Counted from the stretch's first letter, positions 50,738 through 59,795 are shown. The stretch is DNA of 64,000 nucleotides from CAYSYM01 sp964435115 (GCA_964435115.1 CAYSYM010000009.1:1-64000), one strand, 5' to 3'. Program-made: numbers and translations. Notes: generated from the letters alone by a model not told the origin.

Positions 50738-52357
50738 ATGCAGCAGCCGTCCGCCCGCCACAGGGGTGCCCGCGTCTTGGCCGTGTTCGCCGTCCTGGCG
50801 GCAGCGGTCCTCGCGCCCGCGGCCACCCCGCCCACCTTCGCCCAGGCCGGGGACTCCATCGACCTCGAAGATGCGCGTGAGAAGGCGGCCGACCTCGTGC
50901 GCGCGAAGGCGAACCGCGGCATCTCGCCCGACCGCGTGGTGGTCGTCTACGCGCGGGCGACCGGGGTCGACGACCCGGAGCGCGCCCGGGTCCGCCAGCT
51001 CGCCGGCGGCAGGCTGCTGACGGCCGACCGGGTGCTCGCCCGCGACGTGATCCGGGTGCCGAACGGGGCGGCCGCGGCGGTCGCCCAGGCCTTGCGCCTC
51101 GTACCGGGCGTCAGCGACGCCTACCCCGACGCCGTCGCCCAGGCCGACCTGGCCGTGAACGACCCCCTGGTCGGCCAGCAGTGGGGCCTGGCGAAGATCC
51201 AGGCGCCAACCGCCTGGGACACGACCCAGGGCGCGGGTGTCAAGGTGGCGGTGCTGGACTGCGGCATCCGCACCAGCCACCCAGACCTGAGCGGCAAGGT
51301 CGTCCTGGAGCGGAACTTCACCGCCAGCGCGACGGCTGACGACCGCTGCAATCACGGCACGCACGTCGCCGGGACCATCGCGGCCGCTACCAACAATGGC
51401 GTCGGCGTCGCCAGCGTGGCGCCGGGCGCCCAGCTCCTCAACGGCAAGGTGCTCGACGACTCTGGCAGCGGGTACTTCTCCGACGTCGACACGGCCATCA
51501 GGTGGGCGGCGGATAACGGCGCCCGGGTGATCAACATGAGCCTGGGCGGCGCGCTTCGGTGCCCCACCGGTACCCAGGCCGCCGCGAACTACGCCTGGAG
51601 CAAGGGGGTTGTGCTGGTAGCCGCCGCCGGCAACTCGGGTGCGCGCGGCGCGCAGGCGCCGGCCAACTGCCAGAACGTGATCGGCGTAGCCGCGACGAAC
51701 TCCAGTGACACGAAAGCGAGCTGGTCCAACTATGGCCCCGAGGTGGACGTGGCCGCGCCGGGCGTGAGCATCCTGTCCACTGTCAACCCGGACCTGAACA
51801 ACGGCTCGCAGTACGCCTCCTTCAGCGGCACCTCCATGGCCACCCCGCACACCGCCGGCGTGGCCGCGCTGATCTGGTCCTCCAGCTACGGCGCGAGCGC
51901 GGCGGCCGTCCGCGACCGGCTCTTCCAGACCGCCGACCCGGTCAGCGGCACCGGAAGCCTGTGGACCTACGGCCGCATCAACGCCGCTAAGGCCGTCGGC
52001 CCCACCGCCAGCGCGACGCGCGACGTGGCCGTGGCGAGCGTCAGCCTGTCGTCCACGTCGGTGTCGCGCGGCAGCCGGTTGACAATCCGGGTCACGGTGG
52101 CGAACGAGGGCACGCTGGCCGAGAGCTTCACGGTCGTGCTGGCGGACACGCCACCCGGCGCGTCGAGCAGCGCCGAGATCGGGCGTCAGACGGTGAGCGG
52201 CCTCGCCCCCGGGGCCTCCCGGACGCTGACGTTCCGCTGGCGGCCGACACGCGCCACGCCGACGGGAACGCACACGCTCACGGCCACGGCCTCGGCCGTG
52301 CCCGACGAGACGGATACCGCCGACAACGTTCGCAGCGCCACCGTCACAGTCGGGTGA
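50738..52357 (+). CDS. Secreted subtilisin-like serine protease (S8) with C-terminal CARDB domain
   Basis: 539 residues from ATG 50738, with GGAGGA just upstream and TATAAC near 50675 as a possible -10. Signal peptide residues 1-33 (VFAVLAAAVLAPAATPPTFAQA), then an I9-type pro-domain (RVVVVYARATGVDDPERA...). The triad is D174 (VAVLDCGI), H206 (HGTHVAGTIAA) and S366 (SGTSMATPHTAG); the oxyanion Asn is in AAAGNSGA. Residues about 428-539 form a CARDB/APHP adhesion-like domain (RDVAVASVSLSSTSV, VTVANEGTLAESFTV). Extracellular protein degradation next to a peptide importer is a sensible pairing. Confidence 0.93.
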   Translation: MQQPSARHRGARVLAVFAVLAAAVLAPAATPPTFAQAGDSIDLEDAREKAADLVRAKANRGISPDRVVVVYARATGVDDPERARVRQLAGGRLLTADRVLARDVIRVPNGAAAAVAQALRLVPGVSDAYPDAVAQADLAVNDPLVGQQWGLAKIQAPTAWDTTQGAGVKVAVLDCGIRTSHPDLSGKVVLERNFTASATADDRCNHGTHVAGTIAAATNNGVGVASVAPGAQLLNGKVLDDSGSGYFSDVDTAIRWAADNGARVINMSLGGALRCPTGTQAAANYAWSKGVVLVAAAGNSGARGAQAPANCQNVIGVAATNSSDTKASWSNYGPEVDVAAPGVSILSTVNPDLNNGSQYASFSGTSMATPHTAGVAALIWSSSYGASAAAVRDRLFQTADPVSGTGSLWTYGRINAAKAVGPTASATRDVAVASVSLSSTSVSRGSRLTIRVTVANEGTLAESFTVVLADTPPGASSSAEIGRQTVSGLAPGASRTLTFRWRPTRATPTGTHTLTATASAVPDETDTADNVRSATVTVG

Positions 52358-52482
52358 GACCGCGGCTCACGCCGCCCCGGTAGCCCGTCGCCCGTTGGGG
52401 AGAGGCGCCGTCGGCCCCTCCAGCGGTCCCGCTATACTGGTGGCACCCCCGAGGGCTTCCGTGGCCCACAAGGAGGTACTGT

Positions 52483-53037
52483 ATGGCCACCCGGGTCGAG
52501 CCGCGCTTCAAGGCCGCCGATATCTGGGAGGTACCGGAGGACGGGTTCCGCTACGAGGTCATCGACGGCGCCCTGTATATGAACCCGGCGCCGAATGTGG
52601 CCCACCAGTACGCTTCTGGCGCGCTCTTCGGCATCCTCTTCCAGCACGTCCACGCGAATAACCTCGGAGTCCTGCTCGCCGCTCCTACGGGCGTCGTCCT
52701 GGACGATGAGTCGGCCGTGCAGCCGGACCTCGTCTTCCTGTCGAGCGCGCGACGCTTCCTCCTCTCCGAACGAGGTATCGAAGGTGCGCCGGACCTCGTG
52801 GTGGAGATCCTATCGCCGCGGACCGAGGCGCTTGACCGTGGGGTCAAGATGCGACGCTACGCCAGAGGCCGCATCGCGGAGTGCTGGCTGGTAGACCCTC
52901 GGGTCCATCGGCTCGAGGCGTACCGTCTGGTGGGTGAGGGGTATGAGCTGGCCGCCAGTGTCGGGCCGGGCGACGTCTTCCGGCCCACGGGCTTCCCCGG
53001 CCTGGAGATCCCGCTGGACGCGCTGTTCCTCGTCTGA
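52483..53037 (+). CDS. Uma2-family (DUF820) PD-(D/E)XK nuclease-fold protein
   Basis: 184 residues from ATG 52483, with AAGGAGGT upstream and TATACT (about 52431) as -10. Family motifs are DGFRYEVIDGALYM, NVAHQYASGALFGIL, VVLDDESAVQPDLVFLS and DLVVEILSPRTEALDRGVKMRRYA, giving the E...D...ExL-K nuclease-like core. C-terminal ECWLVDPRVHRLEAYRL follows. Uma2 proteins are abundant in Chloroflexota and cyanobacteria and their role is unknown. Confidence 0.88.
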   Translation: MATRVEPRFKAADIWEVPEDGFRYEVIDGALYMNPAPNVAHQYASGALFGILFQHVHANNLGVLLAAPTGVVLDDESAVQPDLVFLSSARRFLLSERGIEGAPDLVVEILSPRTEALDRGVKMRRYARGRIAECWLVDPRVHRLEAYRLVGEGYELAASVGPGDVFRPTGFPGLEIPLDALFLV

Positions 53038-53154
53038 GAGAAGGCCCGTCGGGCGGCAAGTGCAGCGATCGCGCGCCACCCCGCTCGTGGACGCAGCGCG
53101 CCTTCTCCCCCGGATCGGCGAGGTGGCGTGCCGTCGAGCGCACGCAGCACGTAG

Positions 53155-53679
53155 ATGGCGGCAGCTGTCCTGACGCGCGAGGAGCTGTGGGCGCGGTTCA
53201 CCGCCAGAGCGGAGGCGCTCGGGACGCTCGTCAGGCGCGCCACGTCGGAGGAGGAAGCGGCGGGGCTGCTCGCCGGCGCTCCAGCGGAGATCGCCTGCAC
53301 GCACGCCGTCGGCGAGCGGTTCCCGGCCGTCGCCGGGCGGTGCGGCGGCGTGGCGAGCCGGGAGCGCCCGGCGCCAGCGCTCGTCGGCGTCGCCGCGTTC
53401 GCCGTCGCCGAGACCGGCTCGGTCCTCCTGGAGGAGAGCCGCGCCGACCGCGCGGCCTGTTTCCTGGCGGAGCGCCTCTGGCTCCTCGTGCCGGCCGCCC
53501 GGATCGTGCCGACGCTCGACGCAGCGCTGGCGGAGATCGGCCAGCGCGTTCGGGAAGGCGCGCGCTACCTCACGTTGATGAGCGGCCCCAGCCGGACCGC
53601 CGACATCGAGCGCACGCTCACCGTCGGCGTCCACGGTCCGCGTGAGCTGACGATTCTCGTGCTGGGTGCCGGCCCATGA
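53155..53679 (+). CDS. lutC: LutC-like LUD-domain protein
   Basis: 174 residues from ATG 53155. The LUD domain is shown by GVAAFAVAETGSVLLEES, CFLAERLWLLVPAARIVPTLDAAL and YLTLMSGPSRTADIERTLTVGVHGPREL. LutC is a subunit of the LutABC iron-sulphur complex that oxidises L-lactate to pyruvate. It is slightly shorter than usual (about 200-240). The stop overlaps the LutB-LutA start by 4 bp (ATGA). Confidence 0.88.
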   Translation: MAAAVLTREELWARFTARAEALGTLVRRATSEEEAAGLLAGAPAEIACTHAVGERFPAVAGRCGGVASRERPAPALVGVAAFAVAETGSVLLEESRADRAACFLAERLWLLVPAARIVPTLDAALAEIGQRVREGARYLTLMSGPSRTADIERTLTVGVHGPRELTILVLGAGP

Positions 53680-55877
53680 GCGACGCGATCGCACCGTTCG
53701 AGGAGCGCTACCGGCGCGCCCTCTCGGACGCGCGCCTGCGCACCAACCTGCTGAACTTCCAGCGCGCCTGGAAGACCACGCGCGATGCCGTGTTCAGCCG
53801 GCTGGCGGAGGAGGCGCCCGAGCTGGGCGCCTCCACCCGGAGCTGGGACAGCGCCCGCCAGCGCCTGGTGGCCGCGAAGAACGCCGTGCTGGCGGACCCC
53901 GCCGCAGCCCGCGAGGCGTTCGTGAAGAACGCCACGGCCGCTGGCGCGGTGGTCCACCAGGTCGCCACCGCCCGGCAGGCGCGGGAGGCCATCCTTGGAC
54001 TCCTCCAGGCGCGGCACGCCCGGCTGCTCGCCAAGGGGAAGAGCATGGTGGCCGAAGAGCTCTTCCTCAACGATTCCCTGGAGCAGGCCGGCGTACGGGT
54101 GGTGGAGACGGACCTGGGCGAATGGATCGTCCAGCTCGCCCGGGAGACGCCGAGCCACATGGTCATGCCGGCCATCCACAAGAGCCGCCAGCAGGTGGCC
54201 GACCTGTTCGAGCGGGAGACCGGGCGCCCCGTCCCACGCGACGACGTGCCGGCCCAGGTGAACGTGGCGCGCGAGGAGCTGCGGCGGGTGTTCCTCGGCG
54301 CCGATGCTGGCCTGATCGGGGCGAACGCGCTGGTCGCCGACAGCGGCAGCGTGCTGCTGGTAACCAACGAGGGCAACGGAGACCTCGTCTCTACCCTGCC
54401 GCCGGTCCTGATCGTCGTCGCCGGCTGGGAGAAGCTGGTGCCTGCGTTCGCGGATGCCGCGGCGCAGCTCCGCCTGCTGGCCCGCTCGGCCACCGGCCAG
54501 GAGATCACCAGCTACACCAGCTTCATCACCGGCGCCGAGCCCGGGCGCGAGCTGCACGTCGTGCTAGTGGACAACGGCCGGACGGCGATGTGGGAGGACC
54601 CGGACTTCCGGGACGCGCTGCGCTGCATCCGCTGCGCGGCGTGCGCCGACGTCTGTCCGCCCTACCAGGTGGTCGGCGGACACGTGTTCGGGTACGTCTA
54701 CTCGGGCGCCATCGGGCTGGTGAATACGCCCTTCCACCACGGGCTCGAGGCCGACGCCGGGCCGCAGTCGCTGTGCGTGCAGTGCAACGCCTGCGCCCCC
54801 GTGTGTCCCGTCCAGATCCCGCTGCCACGCCAGATCCTGGAGAACCGCGCGCGCGTGGCCGCGGCTCGGGGCCTGCCACTCCACCTGCGGGCCGCGCTCT
54901 TCGTCTGGGCGCGCCCACGTCTCTTCGACTTCGCCATGCGCGCCGCCAGCCTCCTCCAGGCGCCGGCCAGGCGCGGTCAGTTCCTGCAGCTGCCGCTGCC
55001 GGCGCACCAGGCCTGGCGCTCGCCGCCGGCCCTCGCCTCCACGCCCGCGCGCGACCGGCTGATGGGGCGCGTCTTCGACCCTCTCCGGGCCGGACCGTGG
55101 GCTGGGAGCGGCGCCCGGGGCACCACCGTGGCCTACTTCCTCCAGTGCCTGGCCGACCGCTTCGCGCCCGAGCAGGCGGACGCGGCCATTCGCGTCCTCC
55201 GGGCGTGCGGGGCGCGGGTGGTGGTGCCGCGCGACCAGCACTGCTGCGGCCTGCCCCACCTGGACGCCGGCGAGCCGGACGCCGCCCGTCGACTGGCGAA
55301 GCAGACGATCCAGGCGCTGGAGCGCGTGAACGCCGATTACGTGGTCACGGCCGCGGCGAGCTGCGCCATCGCCATGCAGCACGACTACGGGCGCCTCCTG
55401 CGCGACGAGCCTGCCTGGCAGGCGCGGGCGGATCGTCTGGCCGCCCGCACGCTGGACCTGGTGAGCTTCCTCGACAGCGTGGCCGACCCACCGGAGGTAT
55501 CCGACACCCGACACCGGACACCCGACACCCGGGTGACCTACCACAGCTTCTGCCAGAGCACGCACGTGCTGGGACTGGGGCGGGCCGCTGCACGCCTGCT
55601 CGAGCGGGCCGGCTACCCGGTGGCCGACCTCCCTGAGGGCGACGTGTGCTGTGGCTTCGGCGGGAGCACCTCGATCAATCAACCCGAGGTGGCCCGGTGG
55701 ATCGTCGCCCGCAAGCTGGGGAACGTCCGCGAGACAGGGGCGTCCGTGCTCGCCTCGGACAACCCGGGCTGCATCCTCCACCTGCGTGGTGCGGCCGACG
55801 CCGCGCATGCCCCCCTGGCCGTGCAGCACGTCGCCGAGCTGCTGGCGGAGCGGGTGGGCAAGGGGCCGAGCGCCTGA
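53676..55877 (+). CDS. LutB-LutA fusion: iron-sulphur lactate-oxidation protein with CCG domains
   Basis: 733 residues. The N-terminal half is LutB-like (LUD domain with EVNVAREELRRVFLGADAGLIGANALVADSGSV-type sequence, then a ferredoxin module). Two [4Fe-4S] motifs are CIRCAACADVCPP (from C317) and CVQCNACAPVCPV (from C367). The C-terminal half (about 475-730) is LutA/GlpC-like with two CCG domains (HCCGLP at 523, VCCGFGG at 658). These are separate genes in Bacillus; here they are one polypeptide. It should transfer electrons from lactate (or glycolate) to the respiratory chain. Between the CCG domains, residues near 610-620 are encoded by heptad repeats (55496-55529). Confidence 0.9.
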   Translation: MSDAIAPFEERYRRALSDARLRTNLLNFQRAWKTTRDAVFSRLAEEAPELGASTRSWDSARQRLVAAKNAVLADPAAAREAFVKNATAAGAVVHQVATARQAREAILGLLQARHARLLAKGKSMVAEELFLNDSLEQAGVRVVETDLGEWIVQLARETPSHMVMPAIHKSRQQVADLFERETGRPVPRDDVPAQVNVAREELRRVFLGADAGLIGANALVADSGSVLLVTNEGNGDLVSTLPPVLIVVAGWEKLVPAFADAAAQLRLLARSATGQEITSYTSFITGAEPGRELHVVLVDNGRTAMWEDPDFRDALRCIRCAACADVCPPYQVVGGHVFGYVYSGAIGLVNTPFHHGLEADAGPQSLCVQCNACAPVCPVQIPLPRQILENRARVAAARGLPLHLRAALFVWARPRLFDFAMRAASLLQAPARRGQFLQLPLPAHQAWRSPPALASTPARDRLMGRVFDPLRAGPWAGSGARGTTVAYFLQCLADRFAPEQADAAIRVLRACGARVVVPRDQHCCGLPHLDAGEPDAARRLAKQTIQALERVNADYVVTAAASCAIAMQHDYGRLLRDEPAWQARADRLAARTLDLVSFLDSVADPPEVSDTRHRTPDTRVTYHSFCQSTHVLGLGRAAARLLERAGYPVADLPEGDVCCGFGGSTSINQPEVARWIVARKLGNVRETGASVLASDNPGCILHLRGAADAAHAPLAVQHVAELLAERVGKGPSA
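55496..55529 (+). repeat. Heptad-repeat element inside the LutB-LutA gene
   Basis: One partial forward unit (GGTATC, 55496-55501) followed by four reverse units: CGACACC, CGACACC, GGACACC and CGACACC. It is in frame, translates near EVSDTRHRTPDT, and lies in a linker between conserved CCG segments. Confidence 0.75.
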
Positions 55878-55992
55878 CGAGCGCCTGACTTGACCGCAGA
55901 GGCTGGCCGGCGGCGGTGTTCCGCTACCGGGCGGTACCGGCCGGGAGATTCGCCCGCTCGCGGCATTGGGTGGACGGGGGCAAGCGGGGCGT

Positions 55993-56739
55993 CTACAGCG
56001 TCCGCTCGCGCGGCTCCACCGTTTCGCCACGTTCGGTGAGCACGCCGATGCCGAGCTCGCGGGCCAGTGGCTCCGCATCGGGGTAGACCCGCACGCCAAA
56101 GATGTAAGCGAGGTACGGGCCCTTCAGCATGGCCGCGCGGAGCTGCCCCTGTGTGGTGGGCCGATCCAGCATCTGCGCCCACGCGCCCACCTCATGGCGG
56201 CGGACCCGGACCTTCGCCTCGACCAGCACCCAGAACCGCGCCCCGGTCGGATCTTCCGCCTGGACCGCCAGGTCCAGCTCGCCGTCGATCTGGAGCGGGT
56301 GTGGCCGCCCGAGGACTCGCCAGCCGCGCCGGGCCAGGGCGTTCTCCAGCTCCACCTCAGCATCCTCCTCAGCCGTGGCACCCATCAGGCGGGTGAGCGC
56401 CCCGAGCTCCCGCTGGGTCCCGAGCTGGGCCTGGGCCAGCCGCTCGACGGCCGCCTCGGTGCGGAGCTGGGCCTCCTCCAGCCGGGCCAGCCGCTCCTCG
56501 GTGCGCGCCTGCGCCTCGGCGAGCTCCGCCAGGGCGGCCTCGACCCGTTCCAGGCGCCCCTCCACACGCTCCAGGCGCCCCTCCACACGCTCCAGGCGCC
56601 CCTCCACACGCTCCAGGCGGACGGGTACCCCGAGGAGCTCCTCGGTCAGGATTTCCCGGCGCACCGCGACCCGCCACTCCGGGTGCGCGCGGAGCAACTG
56701 GAGGAAGGACTGCTCGTCGTCAGCGGTGGCGAAAGGCAT
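55993..56739 (-). CDS. Coiled-coil protein with PD-(D/E)XK-like C-terminal domain
   Basis: 248 residues from the ATG at 56739; a TACAAT box lies 16 bp upstream. Residues about 40-125 are a long coiled coil with LERVEGR repeated three times, encoded by three identical 21-bp DNA units (56555-56617). The C-terminal 100 residues (QIDGELDLAVQAEDPTGARFWVLVEAKVRV) have the D...E-x-K pattern of restriction-nuclease-fold proteins. Similar coiled-coil/nuclease-fold families (DUF3782-like) are common in Chloroflexota and cyanobacteria and have no assigned function. Confidence 0.7.
   Translation of the reverse strand: MPFATADDEQSFLQLLRAHPEWRVAVRREILTEELLGVPVRLERVEGRLERVEGRLERVEGRLERVEAALAELAEAQARTEERLARLEEAQLRTEAAVERLAQAQLGTQRELGALTRLMGATAEEDAEVELENALARRGWRVLGRPHPLQIDGELDLAVQAEDPTGARFWVLVEAKVRVRRHEVGAWAQMLDRPTTQGQLRAAMLKGPYLAYIFGVRVYPDAEPLARELGIGVLTERGETVEPRERTL
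56555..56617 (-). repeat. Three perfect 21-bp tandem repeats in the coiled-coil gene
   Basis: Units 56555-56575, 56576-56596 and 56597-56617 are identical. Each encodes one heptad (LERVEGR) of the coiled coil, and a degenerate fourth unit lies at 56534-56554. The perfect identity suggests recent expansion by slippage. Confidence 0.85.
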
Positions 56740-56860
56740 GCGCGTTCCTGCCACGATTGTAGGGCGCACCCTTGGCCCAGCGCGGCCCCCACGCCTGCCA
56801 CAGCTGTGGCAGGCTGCCGGCGGCCGTGGCGCCGCCCGGGGAGGCCCCCGGCAAGAGGGG

Positions 56861-58771
56861 CTAGGAAACGACGCGCGCAGCGCTTCGCCGGCGCTCGAAG
56901 TCCGGAATCAGCCAGGCCAGGCCCAGCTCGCGCAGCGTTTCCGGGAGCGGCATACCCGTCTCCTCGTCCCAGCCCATGGTGCGGTAGTAGTTCCGCTTCA
57001 TGAGCGGCCAGGCCGCAGCCGGGTTGCTCCCAGCCGCGCCACCGTCGACCGGGTTCGAGGCGTAGCGCGCGCTCGGCTCTTCGACGTCGGCCGTCAGACC
57101 GTGGCGGACGTTGAACGCCCGCATCAGGTGGACGATCTGGCGCCCCTTCCGCAGTGCGTCCAGTGGCTCGTAGGCGAGCCCCGTCACCGCGTTGAACGCC
57201 TTCAGCTCGAGCAGCAGGTCCTGGCTGTCGAAGCGGCACACGCCGAGCGAATCGTCGAACTGGCGGCGCCCATTGATCTGGCCGACGAAGCGGCTGACGT
57301 CAATCGGATCGAAGCGGTTCGTGACTGGCTCGATCGGCAGGTTGTCCACCGGGTCGGCGCCGGCGGTCGCTTCAATAGTGGAGGTGTTGCCCACGCAGGT
57401 ATCGAGCAGCTCGGTCCAGCGGCCGCGGTGGTCGTGGCCGCGCGGGGTAGCACCCTTCCGGGTGTAGACCGCCAGCTCCTCGCTCCCCCGCCCCACGTGC
57501 TGGGCGGCGCGCATGACCCCTTCGGCCAGCCAGGCGCCACACCCCTCGCGGTGGGCCACCTTCCGCATCAGCTCCGCCAGGCCATCCTCGTCGTCCCACT
57601 TCAGGTCCAGGCCGTCCAGGTCGCGCTCGCGGTCCAGGATGCCCCGGTCGAGGCACTCCAGCACCCAGCCAAAGAGCCAACCGGTCTCGTTCAGGTCCAC
57701 GCCGTAGCGGTCGGCCAGGTTGGAGAGCCAGAACGCCGCGCTCTGGTCCGTGATCCCCACCTGGGGCCCGAAGGCGGCGAAGCCTTCGTACTCCGGCTCC
57801 TCGCCGAAGTAACCCTTCTTCCGCCCCTCGGTCATGCAGCCGGTGTGGAGGTGGTTCATCCGGCAGGCCCAGCACGGCGTGTGCTTGCCCTCGAAGTGCT
57901 CGCGGAAGGTGAGGCCGTTCATCGCCTCGTGCTCGGGGTAGACATTGGTCTGGTAGTTGCGCACCGGGAGCGAGCCGAGCGCGTGCATGTCGCTCAGGCC
58001 GATGGCGGTACCGCCCCGTGCCAGCCAGCGGTCGCGGAACTCGTAGGCGTGTCCGAAGAGCGCCTCGGCATCCTCCGACAGCTCTTCGGGGTGCGCCACG
58101 GGCACCTGCTGCTTCCCACGCGCCACCGCGATGCACTTCAGCCGCTTGCTCCCCATCACCGCGCCCACCCCGTTATGGGCAGCCACGTGCCCCTGGTCGC
58201 CCGCGATGGCGGCGAACCGGACCAGGTGCTCGCCGGCCGGCCCGATACCGTGCACGCTGAGCAGGCGGGGCTTGTAGCCCAGCTCCGCCAGCAGCGCGTG
58301 CTCGGTCTCCCAGGTGTCCTTACCCAGCAGGTGATCCGCCGGACGCAGCTCGACGCGGCCGTCGGCGACGTACAGGTAGAGCCAGCCGCTGGCGCGCCCC
58401 TGGAGGACGATCGCATCGTAGCCGCACTGCTTGAGGTAGGCGCCGAAGAACCCGTTCGCCTGCGTGGCGCCGAGCAGGTTGGTCATCGGCCCCTTGGTCA
58501 CCGCGCAATAGGTGCCGGCTCCATGCACCTTGGTCCCCGCCAGCGGCCCAGCCGCGATCACCAGCCGGTTGGCCGGGTCGTCCCACTCCACCCCGGCCGT
58601 CACCTCGGCGTACAGGATCCAGGCGCCCAGCCCCGCTCCGCCAATCCACAGGCGCGCCGTCTCGGGCGAGATCGGCTCAACCGACGTTGTCTCGGTGCTG
58701 AGGTCGACGCGGAGCAGGCGGCCCATGATGCCGCCGGGGAGCGTGTCCGGGCGGCCGACGAGGTGGGTCAT
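56861..58771 (-). CDS. Aldehyde:ferredoxin oxidoreductase-family (AOR) tungsten/molybdenum enzyme
   Basis: 636 residues, normal AOR length. The N-terminal AOR domain shows GRLLRVDLSTETTSVEPI, IGGAGLGAWIL, NRLVIAAGPLAGT and GYDAIVLQGRA. The [4Fe-4S] ligands are C300-x2-C303-x8-C312 (CWACRMNHLHTGC) and C512 (GVCRFDS); classical AORs have C-x2-C-x3-C, so the spacing here is longer. The GPAGE pterin-binding element is present. Start ATG 58771 has TACACT 6 bp upstream (leaderless). The substrate could be an aldehyde or an acyl/aromatic compound. No ferredoxin gene is adjacent. Confidence 0.88.
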   Translation of the reverse strand: MTHLVGRPDTLPGGIMGRLLRVDLSTETTSVEPISPETARLWIGGAGLGAWILYAEVTAGVEWDDPANRLVIAAGPLAGTKVHGAGTYCAVTKGPMTNLLGATQANGFFGAYLKQCGYDAIVLQGRASGWLYLYVADGRVELRPADHLLGKDTWETEHALLAELGYKPRLLSVHGIGPAGEHLVRFAAIAGDQGHVAAHNGVGAVMGSKRLKCIAVARGKQQVPVAHPEELSEDAEALFGHAYEFRDRWLARGGTAIGLSDMHALGSLPVRNYQTNVYPEHEAMNGLTFREHFEGKHTPCWACRMNHLHTGCMTEGRKKGYFGEEPEYEGFAAFGPQVGITDQSAAFWLSNLADRYGVDLNETGWLFGWVLECLDRGILDRERDLDGLDLKWDDEDGLAELMRKVAHREGCGAWLAEGVMRAAQHVGRGSEELAVYTRKGATPRGHDHRGRWTELLDTCVGNTSTIEATAGADPVDNLPIEPVTNRFDPIDVSRFVGQINGRRQFDDSLGVCRFDSQDLLLELKAFNAVTGLAYEPLDALRKGRQIVHLMRAFNVRHGLTADVEEPSARYASNPVDGGAAGSNPAAAWPLMKRNYYRTMGWDEETGMPLPETLRELGLAWLIPDFERRRSAARVVS

Positions 58772-58900
58772 GCGGCAAGTGTATCCGAGCTCCGTGGCGC
58801 CGACGCCGCGCACCCCACCCGCACGACCCCCGACGGTAGGACCCTCCGGGAACGTGGGCGCAACGGGCTGAGGTGCGCGAGAAAGAAGTATGCTCGCGCC

Positions 58901-59410
58901 GTGGAAGCTGAAGGCGTCGAAGTGGTCGTGGAGATTCCCGCGGGCAGCCGTAACAAGTACGAGTTCGACAAGGAGCGGGGCGTGTTCGTGCTCGACCGGG
59001 TCCTGTACTCGTCCGTGCACTACCCCACGGACTACGGCTACGTGGTCGGAACGCTCGCCGAAGATGGGGACGCGCTCGACGCGCTGGTGGTGGTCAACGA
59101 GCCCACCTTCCCCGGCTGCCACATCCTGGCTCGTCCGATCGGCCTGCTGGACATGACGGACGAGAAGGGTCCGGACCAGAAGATACTGGTGGTGCCGCTG
59201 GGCGATCCGCGCTTCCAGACCATCAGAGACATCACGCACCTGGACCCGCACTGGCTGCGTGAGATCGAGAACTTCTTTCAGACGTACAAGGCGCTCGAAG
59301 ATAAATGGACGGAGGTCGTGGGCTGGGAGAACGCGGAGGCAGCCCAGCGTGTGATTGGCGCCGCGCGGGCGCTGTACGCCCGGGGTGCGGGCGAGCCGGA
59401 GCTCCCGTAG
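58901..59410 (+). CDS. ppa: Inorganic pyrophosphatase (family I)
   Basis: 169 residues from GTG 58901; TATGCT lies 6 bp upstream, so a leaderless mRNA is likely. Family I motifs are EIPAGSRNKYEFDKERGVFVLDRVLYSSV, YPTDYGYV, EDGDALDALVVV and KGPDQKILVVPLGD, which contain the catalytic Asp and metal ligands. It hydrolyses the PPi released by biosynthesis, including tRNA charging. Divergent from the AOR gene. Confidence 0.95.
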   Translation: MEAEGVEVVVEIPAGSRNKYEFDKERGVFVLDRVLYSSVHYPTDYGYVVGTLAEDGDALDALVVVNEPTFPGCHILARPIGLLDMTDEKGPDQKILVVPLGDPRFQTIRDITHLDPHWLREIENFFQTYKALEDKWTEVVGWENAEAAQRVIGAARALYARGAGEPELP

Positions 59411-59552
59411 CAGCGCCCGCGGCGCGCCCCCGAGCAGGCAGCGGTGCGCCCGCCGCATTCCCCCGGGCCCGGAGGGGCCGCATAATGAGGGGGCGGGCCC
59501 TGAGGCTCTGGCCCGCGCCTTGCAGCCGCCGGAAGCGTGCGGAGGTACCAGC

Positions 59553-59795
59553 ATGGCAGCATCGACGGGCACGCCGAAGATCCCGACGTCCTGGCAGTGC
59601 GGCTGGTGTGGCGGAAGCGTCACCGACGAGCGCGCCCTCCTCGACCACCAGGAGTGGTGTCTCGGCGATGCGCTTGCGAACACCCGGCTCCTGGAAGAGG
59701 TCGCCAACCGCGACGGGGAGCTAACCCAGGAGGCGCTCGTGGCGGCCGCGCGGCAGCGCCGTCTCGCCGCTGAGTCGCAGCTCCCGCCCGACTGA
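59553..59795 (+). CDS. Small zinc-finger-like protein
   Basis: 80 residues from ATG 59553, with GGAGG 8 bp upstream and CATAAT near 59478 as -10. It contains CGWCGGSVTDERALLDHQEWC, a C-x2-C...H-x3-C finger, then a predicted coiled coil (ANTRLLEEVANRDGELTQEALVAAARQRRLAAE). The function is unknown. It lies just before the arginase gene (8 bp). Confidence 0.65.
   Translation: MAASTGTPKIPTSWQCGWCGGSVTDERALLDHQEWCLGDALANTRLLEEVANRDGELTQEALVAAARQRRLAAESQLPPD

Noticed and set aside
56129..59410. A 1,093-codon forward frame
   Set aside because: Only its last 169 residues are a real protein (pyrophosphatase); the rest lies opposite the coiled-coil and AOR genes and has no recognisable domain.
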